Shown piece by piece: positions 50,288-60,853 of a stretch of 64,000 nt of DNA. The DNA comes from Trebonia sp963811335. Lineage in GTDB: Bacteria; Actinomycetota; Actinomycetes; Streptosporangiales; Streptosporangiaceae. Each line of letters opens with the position of its first letter. The stretch's first letter is position 1. The stretch covers positions 1-64,000 of the forward strand of contig CAWERB010000032.1 in the NCBI GenBank assembly GCA_963811335.1, written 5' to 3'. Below the pieces are notes generated by a model. It did no database searches. It saw nothing but the letters and a program-made list of their open reading frames with translations, and had not been told where the DNA came from. Made by a program: the position numbers and the translations under genes.

Positions 50288-53200
50288 ATGCCGGAACGCG
50301 CGGCCGAGGCCAGGCAGGCCCCGGACGACATCAGGGAAGAACTGATCGCCAAGGCGGCGGAGCTGTGGACCCACGTCCGCAGCGGCACCGTCGCGGAGGG
50401 GGGCGTTGCCCCGCTCGGTGACGGCCGCGCGCCCGATACGATGGCGGAGCCATCGGGCGCGCCCCGGGGGGTACGGGGGGTCGTCCCCCCGGGAGAAGCC
50501 AGCCGGGTCGTGGGTGACCTGCCTGGCTTTCTCAGCGCGTACTACCGGCTCGTCGCAGTAGAGGACCTGATCGCCGCCGGGCCGGTACGGCTCGCGGCGA
50601 CCGCGGCGCAGCACGCCGCGCTCGGTGCGAACCGCCCGCAGGGACGCCCGGCCGTCACCGTCCGTCCTGAGCATGACGCCTCGCTGACCTGGGCGGGAAC
50701 CGTCATCGACATCGTCACCGACGACATGCCGTACCTGGTCGACTCGGTGACGATGGAGCTGAACAGGCAGCACGCCGACATCAGGCTCATCGTCCACCCG
50801 CTCTTCACGGTCCACCGGGACGTGACCGGAGCCGCACAGGGCACGGGCGCGGCCGTCACCGACGCCGACGCGGTCCGTGAGTCCTGGATGCACGTCGAAC
50901 TCGGCGCCGTTGACGATCCCGCGCGGCTCGCCGCCGACCTGCGCCGCGTACTTGACGACCTGCGTGTCGCGATGGAGGACCAGCGGCGCATGCGGGCCGC
51001 CGCGCGCGACCTGGTCGAGCAGCTTGCCGACGTCGGAAACCCGGAGGAGACCGAGGCGAGCGAGCTGCTGGCCTGGCTGTCGGCCGGCCACTTCACGTTC
51101 CTCGGCTACCGCGCCTACGCACAGGCGGGGGAGAAGGACGAGCTCAAGCCCGTCCCCGGCACCGGCCTCGGCATCCTCCGCTACGACGTGGCCGACGAGT
51201 CGTTCGCGGTCAGCCCGGCGGGCGGCGGTCAAGGGAGGCGCCGGTCGCGGCTGCTCGTGCTGGCCAAGTCGTCCGCGAAGTCCACCGTCTACCGGCCCAG
51301 CTACCTGGACTACGTGGCGGTGCGCCGGTTCAGCCCGCAGACCGGCGAGGTCGTCGGGGAGTACCGGTTCCTGGGTCTCTACGCCCAGGCCGCCTATACC
51401 GAGTCGGTCACCCGTGTACCGGTGCTGCGCCGCAAGCTCGACCGGATGCTGCACATCGCCGGCGTGCCCGCGGACAGCCACGACGGCAAGGCGCTCCTCG
51501 AGATCCTCGAGGGCTTCCCGCGGGAAGAGCTGTTCGAGATCAGCGCGGAGCAGCTCGCGCCGATCGCGCTGGCCGTCCTCGGCCTCGGCGAGCGCAAGCA
51601 GGTGCGCCTCTTCGTCCGCCCGGACTCCTACGGCCGTTACGTCTCCTGCCTGGTCTACCTGCCGCGTGACCGGTACACCACGCAGGTCAGGCTGCGCGCC
51701 CAGGAGATCTTGCGCAGCGCGTTCGGCGGCGTCTCTGTGGACTACAGCGCGATGGTGGGCAACTCGGCTCTGGCCCGGCTGCACATCGTGGTGCACGCCG
51801 AGCCGGGCCACCAGCTCGGCCAGGTCGACCAGGCCGGCCTCCAGGCGCGCATCGCCGCCGCGGTCCGCTCCTGGGACGAGGACCTCGCCGAAGAGGCGGA
51901 GCGCCAGCTCGGGCCGGAGATGGCCATCGAGGCCCTCGGAACCTGCGCCGGCGGCATTCCTGAGACTTACAAGGCGGCGACCGCCCCGGCCGCTGCGGTT
52001 GCCGACCTGGCGGTGGTGCGGCGGCTGCGGGATGAGCCGGCCGGCTTCGCGATCCGGCTTTCCCTGAGCCCGGCGACCGACGCGGCGCACCGGGCCACCA
52101 GCCGCCCGGTCAGCAGCCGGCGGCGGTTCCGCAGGGCGGCGACGGCTGGCGGCTGCGTGTTTACCAGCTGTCGCCGCTCACGCTCTCCGACGTGCTACCG
52201 CAGTTGCAGCACATGGGACTCGAAGTGCTTGACGAGCACCCCTACGAATTCAGTGGCACCACGCACCCGTTCTGGATCTACGACTTCGGTATCCGCGGCC
52301 GGCAGCGGGCGGCGACGCAGGCCAAGGCCGACTCGCTGCGCACCGGGTTCGAGGAGGCGCTGACCGCCCTGTGGCAGGACCGCACCGAGGATGACGAGTT
52401 CAACAGCCTGGTGCTCGACGCGGACCTCAGCTGGCGGCAGGTCGCCGTCCTGCGCGCGTACGCGCGCTACCTGCGGCAGGCGGGGCTCCAGTTCAGCCAG
52501 AGCTACCTGCATCGGGTGCTGCGGGCCAACCCGGCGATCACCAGGCTGCTGGTACGGCTGTTTGAGTCGCGGTTCGACCCGGCCCTCGCGACCGGCGCGG
52601 AGGAGCGCTACACGGCGATCACCGAGGAGTTGCGCGGAGCCCTCGACGAGGTGGTCAGCCTGGACCACGACCGCATCCTGCGCGCTTACCTCGCACTGAT
52701 CGACGCCACCCTGAGGACAAACTATTACCAGCGCGCCGACAACGGCGAGCACGCGCCGTACCTGGTGTTCAAGCTAGCCTCCGAGCGAGTTCCCGTGGTG
52801 CCCGCGCCGCGGCCGAAGTACGAGATCTGGGCCTACTCGCCGCGGTTCGAGGCGGTGCACCTGCGGTTCGGCCCGGTCGCGCGCGGCGGCCTGCGCTGGT
52901 CGGAGCGGCCCGAGGACTTCCGCACCGAGGTACTGGGCCTGGTGAAGGCGCAGGAGGTGAAGAACTCCGTCATCGTGCCGTCCGGCGCGAAGGGCGGGTT
53001 CGTCTGCAAGCGGCTGCCCGACCCGGCCGACAGGGATGCCTACCTGGGCGAGGTGCTCGCCTGCTACCGGGCGTTCATCAGCGCGATGCTCGACATCACC
53101 GACAACATCGTCGGCGACGCCGTGGTTCCGCCGCCCGGCGTGGTCCGGCTTGACGGCGACGACCCGTACCTGGTCGTCGCCGCGGACAAGGGCACCGCGA

Positions 53201-55329
53201 CGTTCTCCGACGTGGCCAACGAGATCGCGGGGCGGTACGGGTACTGGCTCGGCGACGCGTTCGCCTCGGGCGGCTCGGTCGGCTACGACCACAAGAAGAT
53301 GGGCATCACCGCGCGCGGCGCCTGGGAATCGGTGCGCTGGCACTTCGCGGCGCTGCGGCTGAACCCGGACACCGACGACTTCACCGCCGTCGGGATCGGC
53401 GACATGTCCGGTGACGTGTTCGGCAACGGGATGCTGCTGTCCCGGCACATCAAGCTGGTCGCGGCCTTCGATCACCGGCACGTGTTCCTCGACCCCGACC
53501 CGGACCCGGCGGACAGCTTCGCCGAGCGGCAGCGGCTGTTCGACGTGCCCCGCTCGTCGTGGGGAGAGTACGACAGGGCGCTGATCTCCGCCGGCGGCGG
53601 CGTATGGCCACGGTCCGCGAAGTCGGTGCCGATCTCCGCGCAGGCCCGTGCGGCGCTCGGCCTCGACGCTGGGGTTATCGCGCTCTCGCCGGACGAGGTG
53701 ATCTCGGCCATCCTGCGCGCGCCGGTCGACCTGCTGTGGAACGGCGGCATCGGCACCTGGGTGAAGGCGTCGCACGAGACGCACGCCGACGCGGGCGACC
53801 GGTCAAGCGACGCGGTGCGGATCAACGCGACGCAGTTGCGGGCGCGGGTGATCGGCGAGGGCGGCAACCTCGGGCTCACCCAGGCCGCGCGGATCGAATA
53901 CGCGCTGGCCGGCGGCCTGGTGAACACCGACTTCATCGACAACTCGGCCGGCGTGGACACCTCGGACCACGAGGTCAACATCAAGATCCTGCTTGCCGGG
54001 GCGATCGCGGCCGGCGAGCTGCCGCCGCAGGAGCGGGGCGGGCTGCTGCACCAGCTGACCGACGAGGTGGCCGCGCACGTGCTGCGGCACAACGACGGGC
54101 AGAACATGGCGCTCGCCGCCTCCCGCTTCCAGGCGCCCAGGCTGCTCCACGTGCACGCCAGGTACCTGCGCCACCTGCTGCGTGAAAACCGGGTGTCGCT
54201 GGAGACAGACGGGCTGCCGGACGAGAAGGAGATCGCGGCGCGGCGGTCGGCGAGCACCGGCCTCACGACGCCGGAACTCGCGGTGCTCCTCGCGCAGACC
54301 AAGATCGCGGCAGGCCAGCAGGTGCTCGCCTCCGACCTGCCCGACGACCCGTCGCTACGGGCTACGCTGGCCGGATACTTCCCGGTACCGCTCGCCGAGC
54401 GGTTCGCCGACCAGCTGGGCGCCCACCGGCTGCGCCGCGAGATCATCACCACCGAAGTGATCAACGAGATGGTGGACACCGGCGGGACTACGTTCCTGTT
54501 CCGGCTCGGCGAGGAGACCGGGCTGCCGGTGGTCGACATCACCAGGGCCTGGCTGGTGGCCAGGGAAGTCTTCGGCATGCGGGCCTTCTGGCAGCAGGTC
54601 GAGGGCATGGCGGGCACCGTGGACGTGGACGCGCGGATCGCGGTCGTCCTTGAGGCTCGCAAGCTAGTGGAACGGGCGACGCGCTGGCTGCTCGTGAACA
54701 GGCGGCCGTCGTTCGGGATCGCCGAGACGGTGAGCTTCTTCAGCTCGGGGGTCTCCACGGTTCGTTCGTCCATCCCTAAGCTGCTCTCCGGCAGCGACCT
54801 GTCCGGCTACGAGGAACGGCGCGCCTCCTACACCGGCAGCGGAGTCCCCGCCGGGCTCGCGGACCAGGTCGCGGGGATGGTTGCCTCGTACTCCGCGTTC
54901 GACATCGTGACGAGCGCGGCTGCGACGAAGCACGGAGTCGAGGAGACCGCGGCGGTTTACTTCCTGCTCGCCGACCGGCTGCAGCTGTGCCGGCTGCGCG
55001 ACCTGATCGTCGCGCTCCCGCGCGACGACCGCTGGGCCACGGTTGGCCGATCGGCGCTGCGCGACGACCTGTACGCCGCGCACGCCGCGCTGACGCGTGA
55101 AGTCCTAGCGGTCGGCCAGGCCGGTACCGGGCTGACCGGCGCTTACGCGGTGGCAGGCACGGCCGGCAGCGCGGCGGACCGGGTCGCCGCGTGGCAGGCG
55201 GCCAACGCGGCCGAGGTCTCCAGGGCCGCGGCTACGCTGGCCGAGATCTGGGAAAGCAACCGCTTCACTTTCACCACGCTGTCGGTGGCGGTCCGGGTGA
55301 TCAGGACGCTGGTCTCGCCGGGGGCCTGA
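50288..55329 (+). CDS. gdhB: NAD-specific glutamate dehydrogenase, large (about 180 kDa) class (frameshifted, with repeat insertion)
   Basis: Joined frames give about 1,680 residues, the size of the L-GDH180 class. The N-terminal half has WAGTVIDIVTDDMPYLVDSVTMELNRQ, GHFTFLGYRAY and SCLVYLPRDRY. The catalytic half has RGGLRWSERPEDFRTEVLGLVKAQEVKNSVIVPSGAKGGFV, GIGDMSGDVFGNGML, and ARVIGEGGNLGLTQAARIEYA. It deaminates glutamate to 2-oxoglutarate. The frame shifts once between 52060 and 52140 (WRLRVYQLSPLTLSDV resumes in the new frame). Codons 35-71 are a forward copy of the palindromic repeat, read as PDTMAEPSGAPRGVRGVVPP. ATG 50288 has AAAGGAG upstream. Confidence 0.93.
50398..50499 (+). repeat. 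G-rich palindromic repeat, copy B (in frame inside gdhB)
   Basis: CGCGCCCGATACGATGGCGG, its complementary arm and the core GGGGTACGGGGGGTCGTCCC, nearly base-for-base the same as copy A2 (the only internal difference seen is GGGGCC/GGAGCC). It keeps the glutamate dehydrogenase frame open. Confidence 0.9.
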
Positions 55330-55341
55330 GGTTCGAGGCAG

Positions 55342-56448
55342 TCAGGAGGCGGTGGCGGAGGTCAGGCCGCCGCCGACGGCGATGACCCGGATCTGGCCCG
55401 CGGCTGACGGCGGGTCGATGGCGGCGAAAGAGAGCAGCTGCTCGGTTTGAAGGTGGATCAGGGGCGCGGCCTGGCCAGCGGGGAGCAGCCGCCGCACGTT
55501 GACCGGTACCTGGATCGGCGGCCCTGAACGGACCGGGTTGGCCTTGTCGATGTAGCCGGGGACGGCGATCGTAGTGTCCAGCGCCATCGTGTAGAAGACG
55601 AGAGCGCCGCCGCCGGCCGTGCGCAGGGCGAACTCGGGATAGCTCGTGCCCATAAGTTCCCACTGGTAGATGTCACCAGGCGGCGCCCTCAGGCCGTCGG
55701 CATGGCTGAGCGCGCCCCGGTACAGGCCGGTGGTTAGCTGACCGTCCGCCACCGCCCGGCCGGCGGGGCTGGCCGGACCGTCGTCCACCACGGCCGCCTG
55801 GAACGCGCCGACCTCGCCTGGCTGGGCGAGCAGCGTGGCCGCCGATGGCGCCACGGTCTGGATGTAGCCCGCGCCGTCCGTCGCCAGCTTAGGCAGCGTC
55901 TCGCCCACGGCGAGGTTCACCGTACTGGCGAGCAGCCAAGGCGCGCCGGCGCTCACCTGCTCGAACAGCAGCAGTTCCGGGCCGAACGGATGGACTTCGG
56001 CGCCGTCGACCGAGACTGGGGCGGCGGCTGCGGCGGAGTAGTCGCTGGCGGGCTTCCTGGTCACGGCCACGACGAAGAAGTGCGGGTAGCCGGATTGCTC
56101 GGGCAGGTAGAACGCGGGGGCGGTGTAGGCGGGGGGAGCGAGCTCGGCCGAGTCGCTGGCCGCGTCGTAGGCGTGCCGCGGGCCGGTTTCGAGGGAGAGC
56201 ACGGCAGCGGGCAGGCCGGCCTTGATGACCTGCCCGCCGATGACGGCGGCGTAGTGATCCCACACCTGGCGAGCCTGCGCCAGGGTCATGGCGGGCCGTC
56301 CGTGCGCGCCGTGACTCGCGGTGCCGGCGGGCGCGGACGTGCAGCCCGTGACGGCCAGGGCGGCGGCTAGCACGGCCGCCAGGCCAAGCGCCTGGCCGAT
56401 GAGCAGCCGCCGCGAGCTTGAGCGCGCCCACAGCCTCCGATGTGCCAC
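55342..56448 (-). CDS. Putative secreted lipoprotein
   Basis: 368 residues from GTG 56448. A basic start is followed by a hydrophobic stretch and LAVTGCTSAPAG, a lipobox with Cys about residue 37. The mature part has MTLAQARQVWDHYAAVI and PHFFVVAVTRKP, with no motif I can assign. It would be anchored to the outer face of the membrane. It converges on gdhB (12 bases apart) and is divergent from prfB. Function unknown. Confidence 0.7.
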   Translation of the reverse strand: MAHRRLWARSSSRRLLIGQALGLAAVLAAALAVTGCTSAPAGTASHGAHGRPAMTLAQARQVWDHYAAVIGGQVIKAGLPAAVLSLETGPRHAYDAASDSAELAPPAYTAPAFYLPEQSGYPHFFVVAVTRKPASDYSAAAAAPVSVDGAEVHPFGPELLLFEQVSAGAPWLLASTVNLAVGETLPKLATDGAGYIQTVAPSAATLLAQPGEVGAFQAAVVDDGPASPAGRAVADGQLTTGLYRGALSHADGLRAPPGDIYQWELMGTSYPEFALRTAGGGALVFYTMALDTTIAVPGYIDKANPVRSGPPIQVPVNVRRLLPAGQAAPLIHLQTEQLLSFAAIDPPSAAGQIRVIAVGGGLTSATAS

Positions 56449-56607
56449 GAATGCGCAGAATACCCAAGTTACCCGCCGCGGGGCAGCCGGCCGTCCCCGC
56501 CAGGCGATCGGCGTCGGGGCCGCCAGGGCGGATAACGGGCAGGTCGGCGGGGCTGCCGGCGCGTCCTGAATACGCCGCCGGGCCGGTATTCGCGTAGGCT
56601 TTCCGTC

Positions 56608-57720
56608 ATGGCAGCTACCGATCCCGCCGATGAGATATCGGAACTGTCGTCCAAGCTCGACACGATTGAGGCCGTAGTCGATCCTGAGGCGATGCGCACG
56701 GAGGTCCTTGACCTGCGTGAGCAGGCGGCCGACCCCTCGCTCTGGGAGGACCAGGCGCGTGCACAGGAGGTTACCCGGCGGCTCTCCTTCCTCGAGGGCG
56801 AGCTGAACCGGATGGAGCACCTGCGGCAGCGGCTTGCGGACATCCGCGTGCTGTTCGAGCTCGCCGATGACGAGCACGACCAGGACACGCACAACGAGGC
56901 CGTCGCCGAGCTCGCCGCCGTGCGCAAGGACATGGACGCCCTCGAGGTCCGCACCCTGCTGAACGGCGAGTACGACGCCCGTGAGGCGCTGATCACGATC
57001 AACTCGCAGGCGGGCGGCGCGGACGCGGAGGACTTCGCGGGCAACCTGCAGCGGATGTACCTGCGCTGGGCGGAGCGGCACAAGTACCCGGCCGAGGTCT
57101 ACGACGTCTCATACGGCGAGGCCGGCATCAAGTCCACCACGTTCGCGGTGAAGGCCCCCTACGCCTACGGGACGCTCCGCGGCGAGCAGGGCACGCACCG
57201 CATGGTCCGCATCTCCAAGTACGACAACCAGGGCCGCCGCCAGACGAGCTTCGCCGGCGTCGACGTAGTGCCGGTCGTCGCGCAGACCGACCACGTGGAC
57301 ATCCCGGACGACGAGATCCGGGTGGACGTGTTCCGCTCCTCAGGACCCGGCGGCCAGGGCGTTAACACCACCGACTCGGCGGTGCGGATCACCCACCTGC
57401 CGACCGGCATCGTGGTCTCCTGCCAGAACGAGCGGTCCCAGATACAGAACAAGGCCTCCGCGATGGCGGTCCTGCAGGCCAAGCTCCTTGAGCGGCGCCG
57501 CGAGGAAGAGGCCAAGGAACTGAACGCCCTGCGGGGTGACGGCGGCCGCGCCTGGGGCTCGCAGATCCGCAACTACGTGCTTTACCCGTACCAGATGGTG
57601 AAGGACGCGCGCACTGGCTACGAGACCTCCCAGGCCGAGGCCGTGCTCGAGGGTGACATCGACGACTTCATCGACGCCGAGATCCGCTGGCTGCGCCGCT
57701 CCGAGCGGGAAAACGACTAA
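56608..57720 (+). CDS. prfB: Peptide chain release factor 2 (unusual SKY codon-reading motif)
   Basis: 370 residues, in one frame (no programmed frameshift, no internal UGA). SSGPGGQGVNTTDSAVR holds the GGQ hydrolysis motif; YPYQMVKDARTGYE is the typical end. The tripeptide that reads UGA/UAA is SPF in RF2 (RISPFDNQGRRQTSF in related actinobacteria), but here it is SKY (RISKYDNQGRRQTSF). Absence of the RF1 PxT motif and overall similarity still place it in RF2. ATG 56608. The prfB-ftsE-ftsX-smpB order is conserved in actinobacteria. Confidence 0.93.
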   Translation: MAATDPADEISELSSKLDTIEAVVDPEAMRTEVLDLREQAADPSLWEDQARAQEVTRRLSFLEGELNRMEHLRQRLADIRVLFELADDEHDQDTHNEAVAELAAVRKDMDALEVRTLLNGEYDAREALITINSQAGGADAEDFAGNLQRMYLRWAERHKYPAEVYDVSYGEAGIKSTTFAVKAPYAYGTLRGEQGTHRMVRISKYDNQGRRQTSFAGVDVVPVVAQTDHVDIPDDEIRVDVFRSSGPGGQGVNTTDSAVRITHLPTGIVVSCQNERSQIQNKASAMAVLQAKLLERRREEEAKELNALRGDGGRAWGSQIRNYVLYPYQMVKDARTGYETSQAEAVLEGDIDDFIDAEIRWLRRSEREND

Positions 57721-57780
57721 AAACCCCGAAAATCAAGTGCAGCATCATCCCGAACGGGTGCGTGCTGCTCCCGCCCGCCG

Positions 57781-57966
57781 CTAGCCAAGCACGTGGCTCG
57801 CGATGAGGAGGCCGAGCAGCAGGAGCAGGGCCGCGGCGATGAGAAGTTGCGGCGAGAGGGCAGGGCCGTGGTGGTGGACCTCGGCGCGGGCGGCACGGCA
57901 GACCGGGCAGCGGCCCTCGATTACCGGGCCAGTGCAGTGAGCGCAGATCAGGTGCTCGCAGCTCAT
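57781..57966 (-). CDS. Small zinc-ribbon plus transmembrane-helix protein
   Basis: 61 residues: CEHLICAHCTGPVIEGRCPVC has two pairs of cysteines like a zinc ribbon, then AARAEVHHHGP and a C-terminal helix LLIAAALLLLLGLLIASHVLG. ATG 57966 has GGAAGGGA nine bases upstream. It lies antisense between prfB and ftsE and is a tail-anchored membrane protein by its layout. Function unknown. Confidence 0.65.
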   Translation of the reverse strand: MSCEHLICAHCTGPVIEGRCPVCRAARAEVHHHGPALSPQLLIAAALLLLLGLLIASHVLG

Positions 57967-58201
57967 CTTGAATCCCTTCCGGAAGCGGTGCCCCGGGCGC
58001 ACTTGGCGTGATCTGGAGCCTTAGCTGCCAGTTTCCCCCTAGACTGTTCCCTGGCTCAGCCAGGTTACCCGCAAGTTGCCCGGCTAAGCCGGAAAGACCC
58101 TGTGTGGCTGCCGGACCGGGGCAAACGCGCCCTTCCTGCAGGCACGCAAGCCCTGCAGTTTCGGGCGGCAGTCCTTCGTCGAGAGATCCTGTGATGCTCC
58201 C
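57967..58201. other. Spacer upstream of ftsE
   Basis: 235 bases. Cys/Pro-coding shadow frames only; presumably carries the ftsEX promoter. GATCCTGTGATGCTCCC precedes the GTG at 58202, with no clear Shine-Dalgarno. Confidence 0.4.
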
Positions 58202-58891
58202 GTGATCGAGTTCCAAAACGTGACCAAGATCTACCCGAACCAGGAGCGGGCCGCTCTGGAGAACGTCGACATGACGATCAACAAGGGAGAGTTCGTCTTC
58301 CTCGTTGGCCCGTCGGGGTCGGGTAAGTCGTCCTTCCTGCGGCTGATACTCCGCGAGGAGCGTCCGAACGACGGCCGCATCCTCGTGGCAGGCAACGACC
58401 TGGCCAGGCTCACGAACTGGAAGGTCCCGGCGATGCGCCGCAAGATCGGCTGCGTGTTCCAGGACTTCCGGCTGCTGCCGAACAAGACCGTCGACCAGAA
58501 CGTGGCGTTCGCGCTCGAGGTGATCGGCAAGCCGCGCCGGTTCATCAAGCGGGTGGTGCCCGAGGTGCTCGACCTCGTGGGCCTCGAGGGCAAGCACGAC
58601 CGGATGCCCGACGAGCTGTCCGGCGGTGAGCAGCAGCGGGTCGCGATGGCCCGCGCGTTCGTCAACCGCCCGATGATCCTGCTGGCCGACGAGCCGACGG
58701 GCAACATCGACCCGGCCACCTCGATCGGCATCATGAAGGTGCTCGACCGGATCAACCGGACCGGGACGACGGTCGTCATGGCGACGCACGACGCCGCGAT
58801 CGTCGACTCGATGCGCAAGCGCGTGATCGAGCTTGAGTACGGCAAGGTGGTCCGCGACCAGAACCGAGGCGTCTACGGCCAGGCCTACTAG
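58202..58891 (+). CDS. ftsE: Cell-division ATP-binding protein FtsE
   Basis: 229 residues, an ABC ATPase: VGPSGSGKSSFLRLI (Walker A), VFQDFRLLPNKTV (Q-loop), LSGGEQQRVAMARA (signature), ILLADEPTGNID (Walker B) and MATHDAAIVDSM (H-loop). It works with FtsX at the division site to control peptidoglycan hydrolases. GTG 58202 is the start. ftsX begins 80 bases downstream. Confidence 0.97.
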   Translation: MIEFQNVTKIYPNQERAALENVDMTINKGEFVFLVGPSGSGKSSFLRLILREERPNDGRILVAGNDLARLTNWKVPAMRRKIGCVFQDFRLLPNKTVDQNVAFALEVIGKPRRFIKRVVPEVLDLVGLEGKHDRMPDELSGGEQQRVAMARAFVNRPMILLADEPTGNIDPATSIGIMKVLDRINRTGTTVVMATHDAAIVDSMRKRVIELEYGKVVRDQNRGVYGQAY

Positions 58892-58970
58892 TCACCGGCC
58901 GGTATTACCGCCTGCTTACCGGGTGCCTCCTAGAGGGCACATGAACGACCAGGGATGAGATAAGGGCAGT

Positions 58971-59875
58971 ATGCGTTCAAACTTCGTGTTCCAGGAGATC
59001 TGGGTCGGGCTGCGCCGAAACCTCACCATGACCGTGGCGCTCATCGTGGTGGTGGCGATCAGCCTGTCGCTGCTCGGCACGGGGCTGCTCTTCGTCAAGC
59101 AGGTGGACAGCACGCGCACGTACTGGCAGAGCAAGGTGGAGATCTCCGTCTACCTCTGCTACGCGGACAGTGCCAACCCGAACTGCCACGGCGCGGTGAC
59201 CGATGCCCAGACGACGGCGCTTGAGTCGCGGCTGAAGTCCATGCCCCAGGTGCAGACCGTCACCTACGTCTCCCAGGCGCAGGCGTGGGCCCTGTACAAG
59301 CAGGCCTTCTCAACGACCAGTCCTACGTCTCGACGCTCAAGGAGACGGACATGCCGCCGTCGCTTGAGGTCAAGCTGGTGAACCCGTCCGCCGACTACAA
59401 CATCGTGGCGAGCGCGGTCACCGGCGCGCAGGGCGTGGACTCGGTCATCGACGAGATGAACATCCTCGACAAGTTCTACCGGCTGCTCGACGGGCTGCGG
59501 AACGCGGTCGTCATCGTGGCCCTGATCCTGGTGGTCGCCGCCATCATGCTGGTGGCCAATACCATCCGGCTGTCCGCGTTCAACCGACGCAGGGAGACCG
59601 GCATCATGCGGCTGGTCGGCGCGTCCAACTTCTACATCCAGCTGCCGTTCCTGCTCGAGGGCGTGATCGCGGGCCTGCTCGGCTGGGTGCTGGCGGCGGC
59701 GCTGCTCGTCGCGGTGAAGTCGCTGCTGCTTAACAACCTGCAGCAGTACTTCAACTACAACGTGGGCCTGACGGCGACCGACCTTGTGGAGGTCATCGTC
59801 CTCGCGATGGTCATCGGGGTGGCGTTGTGCGGCGTTACGTCGTTCCTGACGCTCCGCCGCTACCTACGGGTTTAG
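58971..59875 (+). CDS. ftsX: Cell-division membrane protein FtsX (frameshifted)
   Basis: About 300 residues over two frames: FVFQEIWVGLRRNLTMTVALIVVVAISLSLLG (first helix), the extracytoplasmic loop VEISVYLCYADSANPNCHG, and, after a one-base deletion near 59310 (ALYKQAF then LNDQSYVSTLKETDMPPS), the last three helices with LSAFNRRRETGIMRLVGAS and GVTSFLTLRRYLRV. The break is almost surely a sequencing error because FtsX is conserved and both halves are intact. The family's four-helix layout is preserved. smpB follows without an intervening hydrolase gene. Confidence 0.93.
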
Positions 59876-59976
59876 CCGGCCCCTGCCGGGGATGAGTTCA
59901 GGCGTACCCACTGCGGGCGCCGGGCTCGCGCCCGGCCCCGCTTGAGTGGCCGCAGTGAGGGCGCGACGGGAGAATC

Positions 59977-60441
59977 GTGGCACGCGAGCAGGGCACCAAG
60001 GTCATCGCCTCGAACCGGCGGGCCAGGCACGACTACATGATCGAGGACACCTTCGAGGCCGGTATCGCGCTCACCGGCACCGAGGTGAAATCGCTGCGCG
60101 CCGGGCGCGCCTCACTGGCGGATGGGTTCGCGCTGGTCTCTGACGGGGAAGTCTGGCTACATAACGTCCATATTCCGGAGTACACCCAGGGAACGTGGAC
60201 GAACCACTTGCCCAGGAGGACCAGGAAGCTGCTGCTGCACCGGGGGGAGATCGAGCGGTTGGTCCGTAAGGCGTCGGAACAGGGCCTGACGCTCGTCCCG
60301 TTGTCGCTTTACTTCAAAGACGGCAAAGTCAAGGTGGAGCTGGCACTTGCCCGCGGTAAACGGACATACGATAAGAGACAAGACCTGGCTAAACGGGATG
60401 CGGCCAGGGAGGTTGAGCGTGCCTTGCGGCGACGACGGTGA
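59977..60441 (+). CDS. smpB: SsrA-binding protein SmpB
   Basis: 154 residues. KVIASNRRARHDYMIEDTFEAGIALTGTEVKSLRAGRASLADGF matches the start of SmpB, and the C-terminal KRTYDKRQDLAKRD plus Arg-rich tail is the part that enters the decoding site. It pairs with tmRNA to rescue stalled ribosomes. GTG 59977 has GGGAG upstream. tmRNA (ssrA) was not found in this window. Confidence 0.97.
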   Translation: MAREQGTKVIASNRRARHDYMIEDTFEAGIALTGTEVKSLRAGRASLADGFALVSDGEVWLHNVHIPEYTQGTWTNHLPRRTRKLLLHRGEIERLVRKASEQGLTLVPLSLYFKDGKVKVELALARGKRTYDKRQDLAKRDAAREVERALRRRR

Positions 60442-60853
60442 CTCCGGAGGCGGACGGTGACTGCGCGCTCTCGTGAACGAGGCAGCCACGCGGGCCGCCC
60501 TCGTGGTAGCGGGCTGCCCTTCACAGTTCCCGGGCTGCAGACCCTCGGGTCGCTTGTCTCGGTCAGGCACGGCGGGCGGTCCACCGAGGTCGCGCCGGAC
60601 GTGACGCTGACCCCAGGGCCGGTCGGCCCCGCCCGGCCGGACCAGGGATCGCAGCCAAGGGCTCGGTTGGGCCGGTCACGTGGCCTGGCGGGCCGGGCAC
60701 GCCAGCCAACGGCGCCGCGCCGTCGGCCCGTCGACGCGCTGACGCCAGGTAGGTGGCCAGCGGACCGCCCCGCGCCCGGCGCCGCGTCGGCCAGCCGGCG
60801 CTCCGCCGCGCGCCCGCGGCAGCCGGCACCGTAAGCCGCCGGAACGGCGCGCC
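60442..60853. other. Spacer between smpB and the PBP-like gene
   Basis: About 410 bases. A 125-codon GTG ORF (60457-60834) is low-complexity Arg/Pro/Ala and looks like chance coding. tmRNA often lies here in relatives, but I could not identify one. Confidence 0.45.

Noticed and set aside
52774..54773. Long antisense ORFs opposite glutamate dehydrogenase
   Set aside because: Shadows of the dehydrogenase reading frame; no homology recognised.
60457..60834. 125-codon GTG ORF after smpB
   Set aside because: Arg/Pro/Ala-rich, no motif or membrane segment; likely chance in GC-rich DNA.
60442..60853. tmRNA next to smpB
   Set aside because: No tRNA-like ends or tag reading frame could be recognised.
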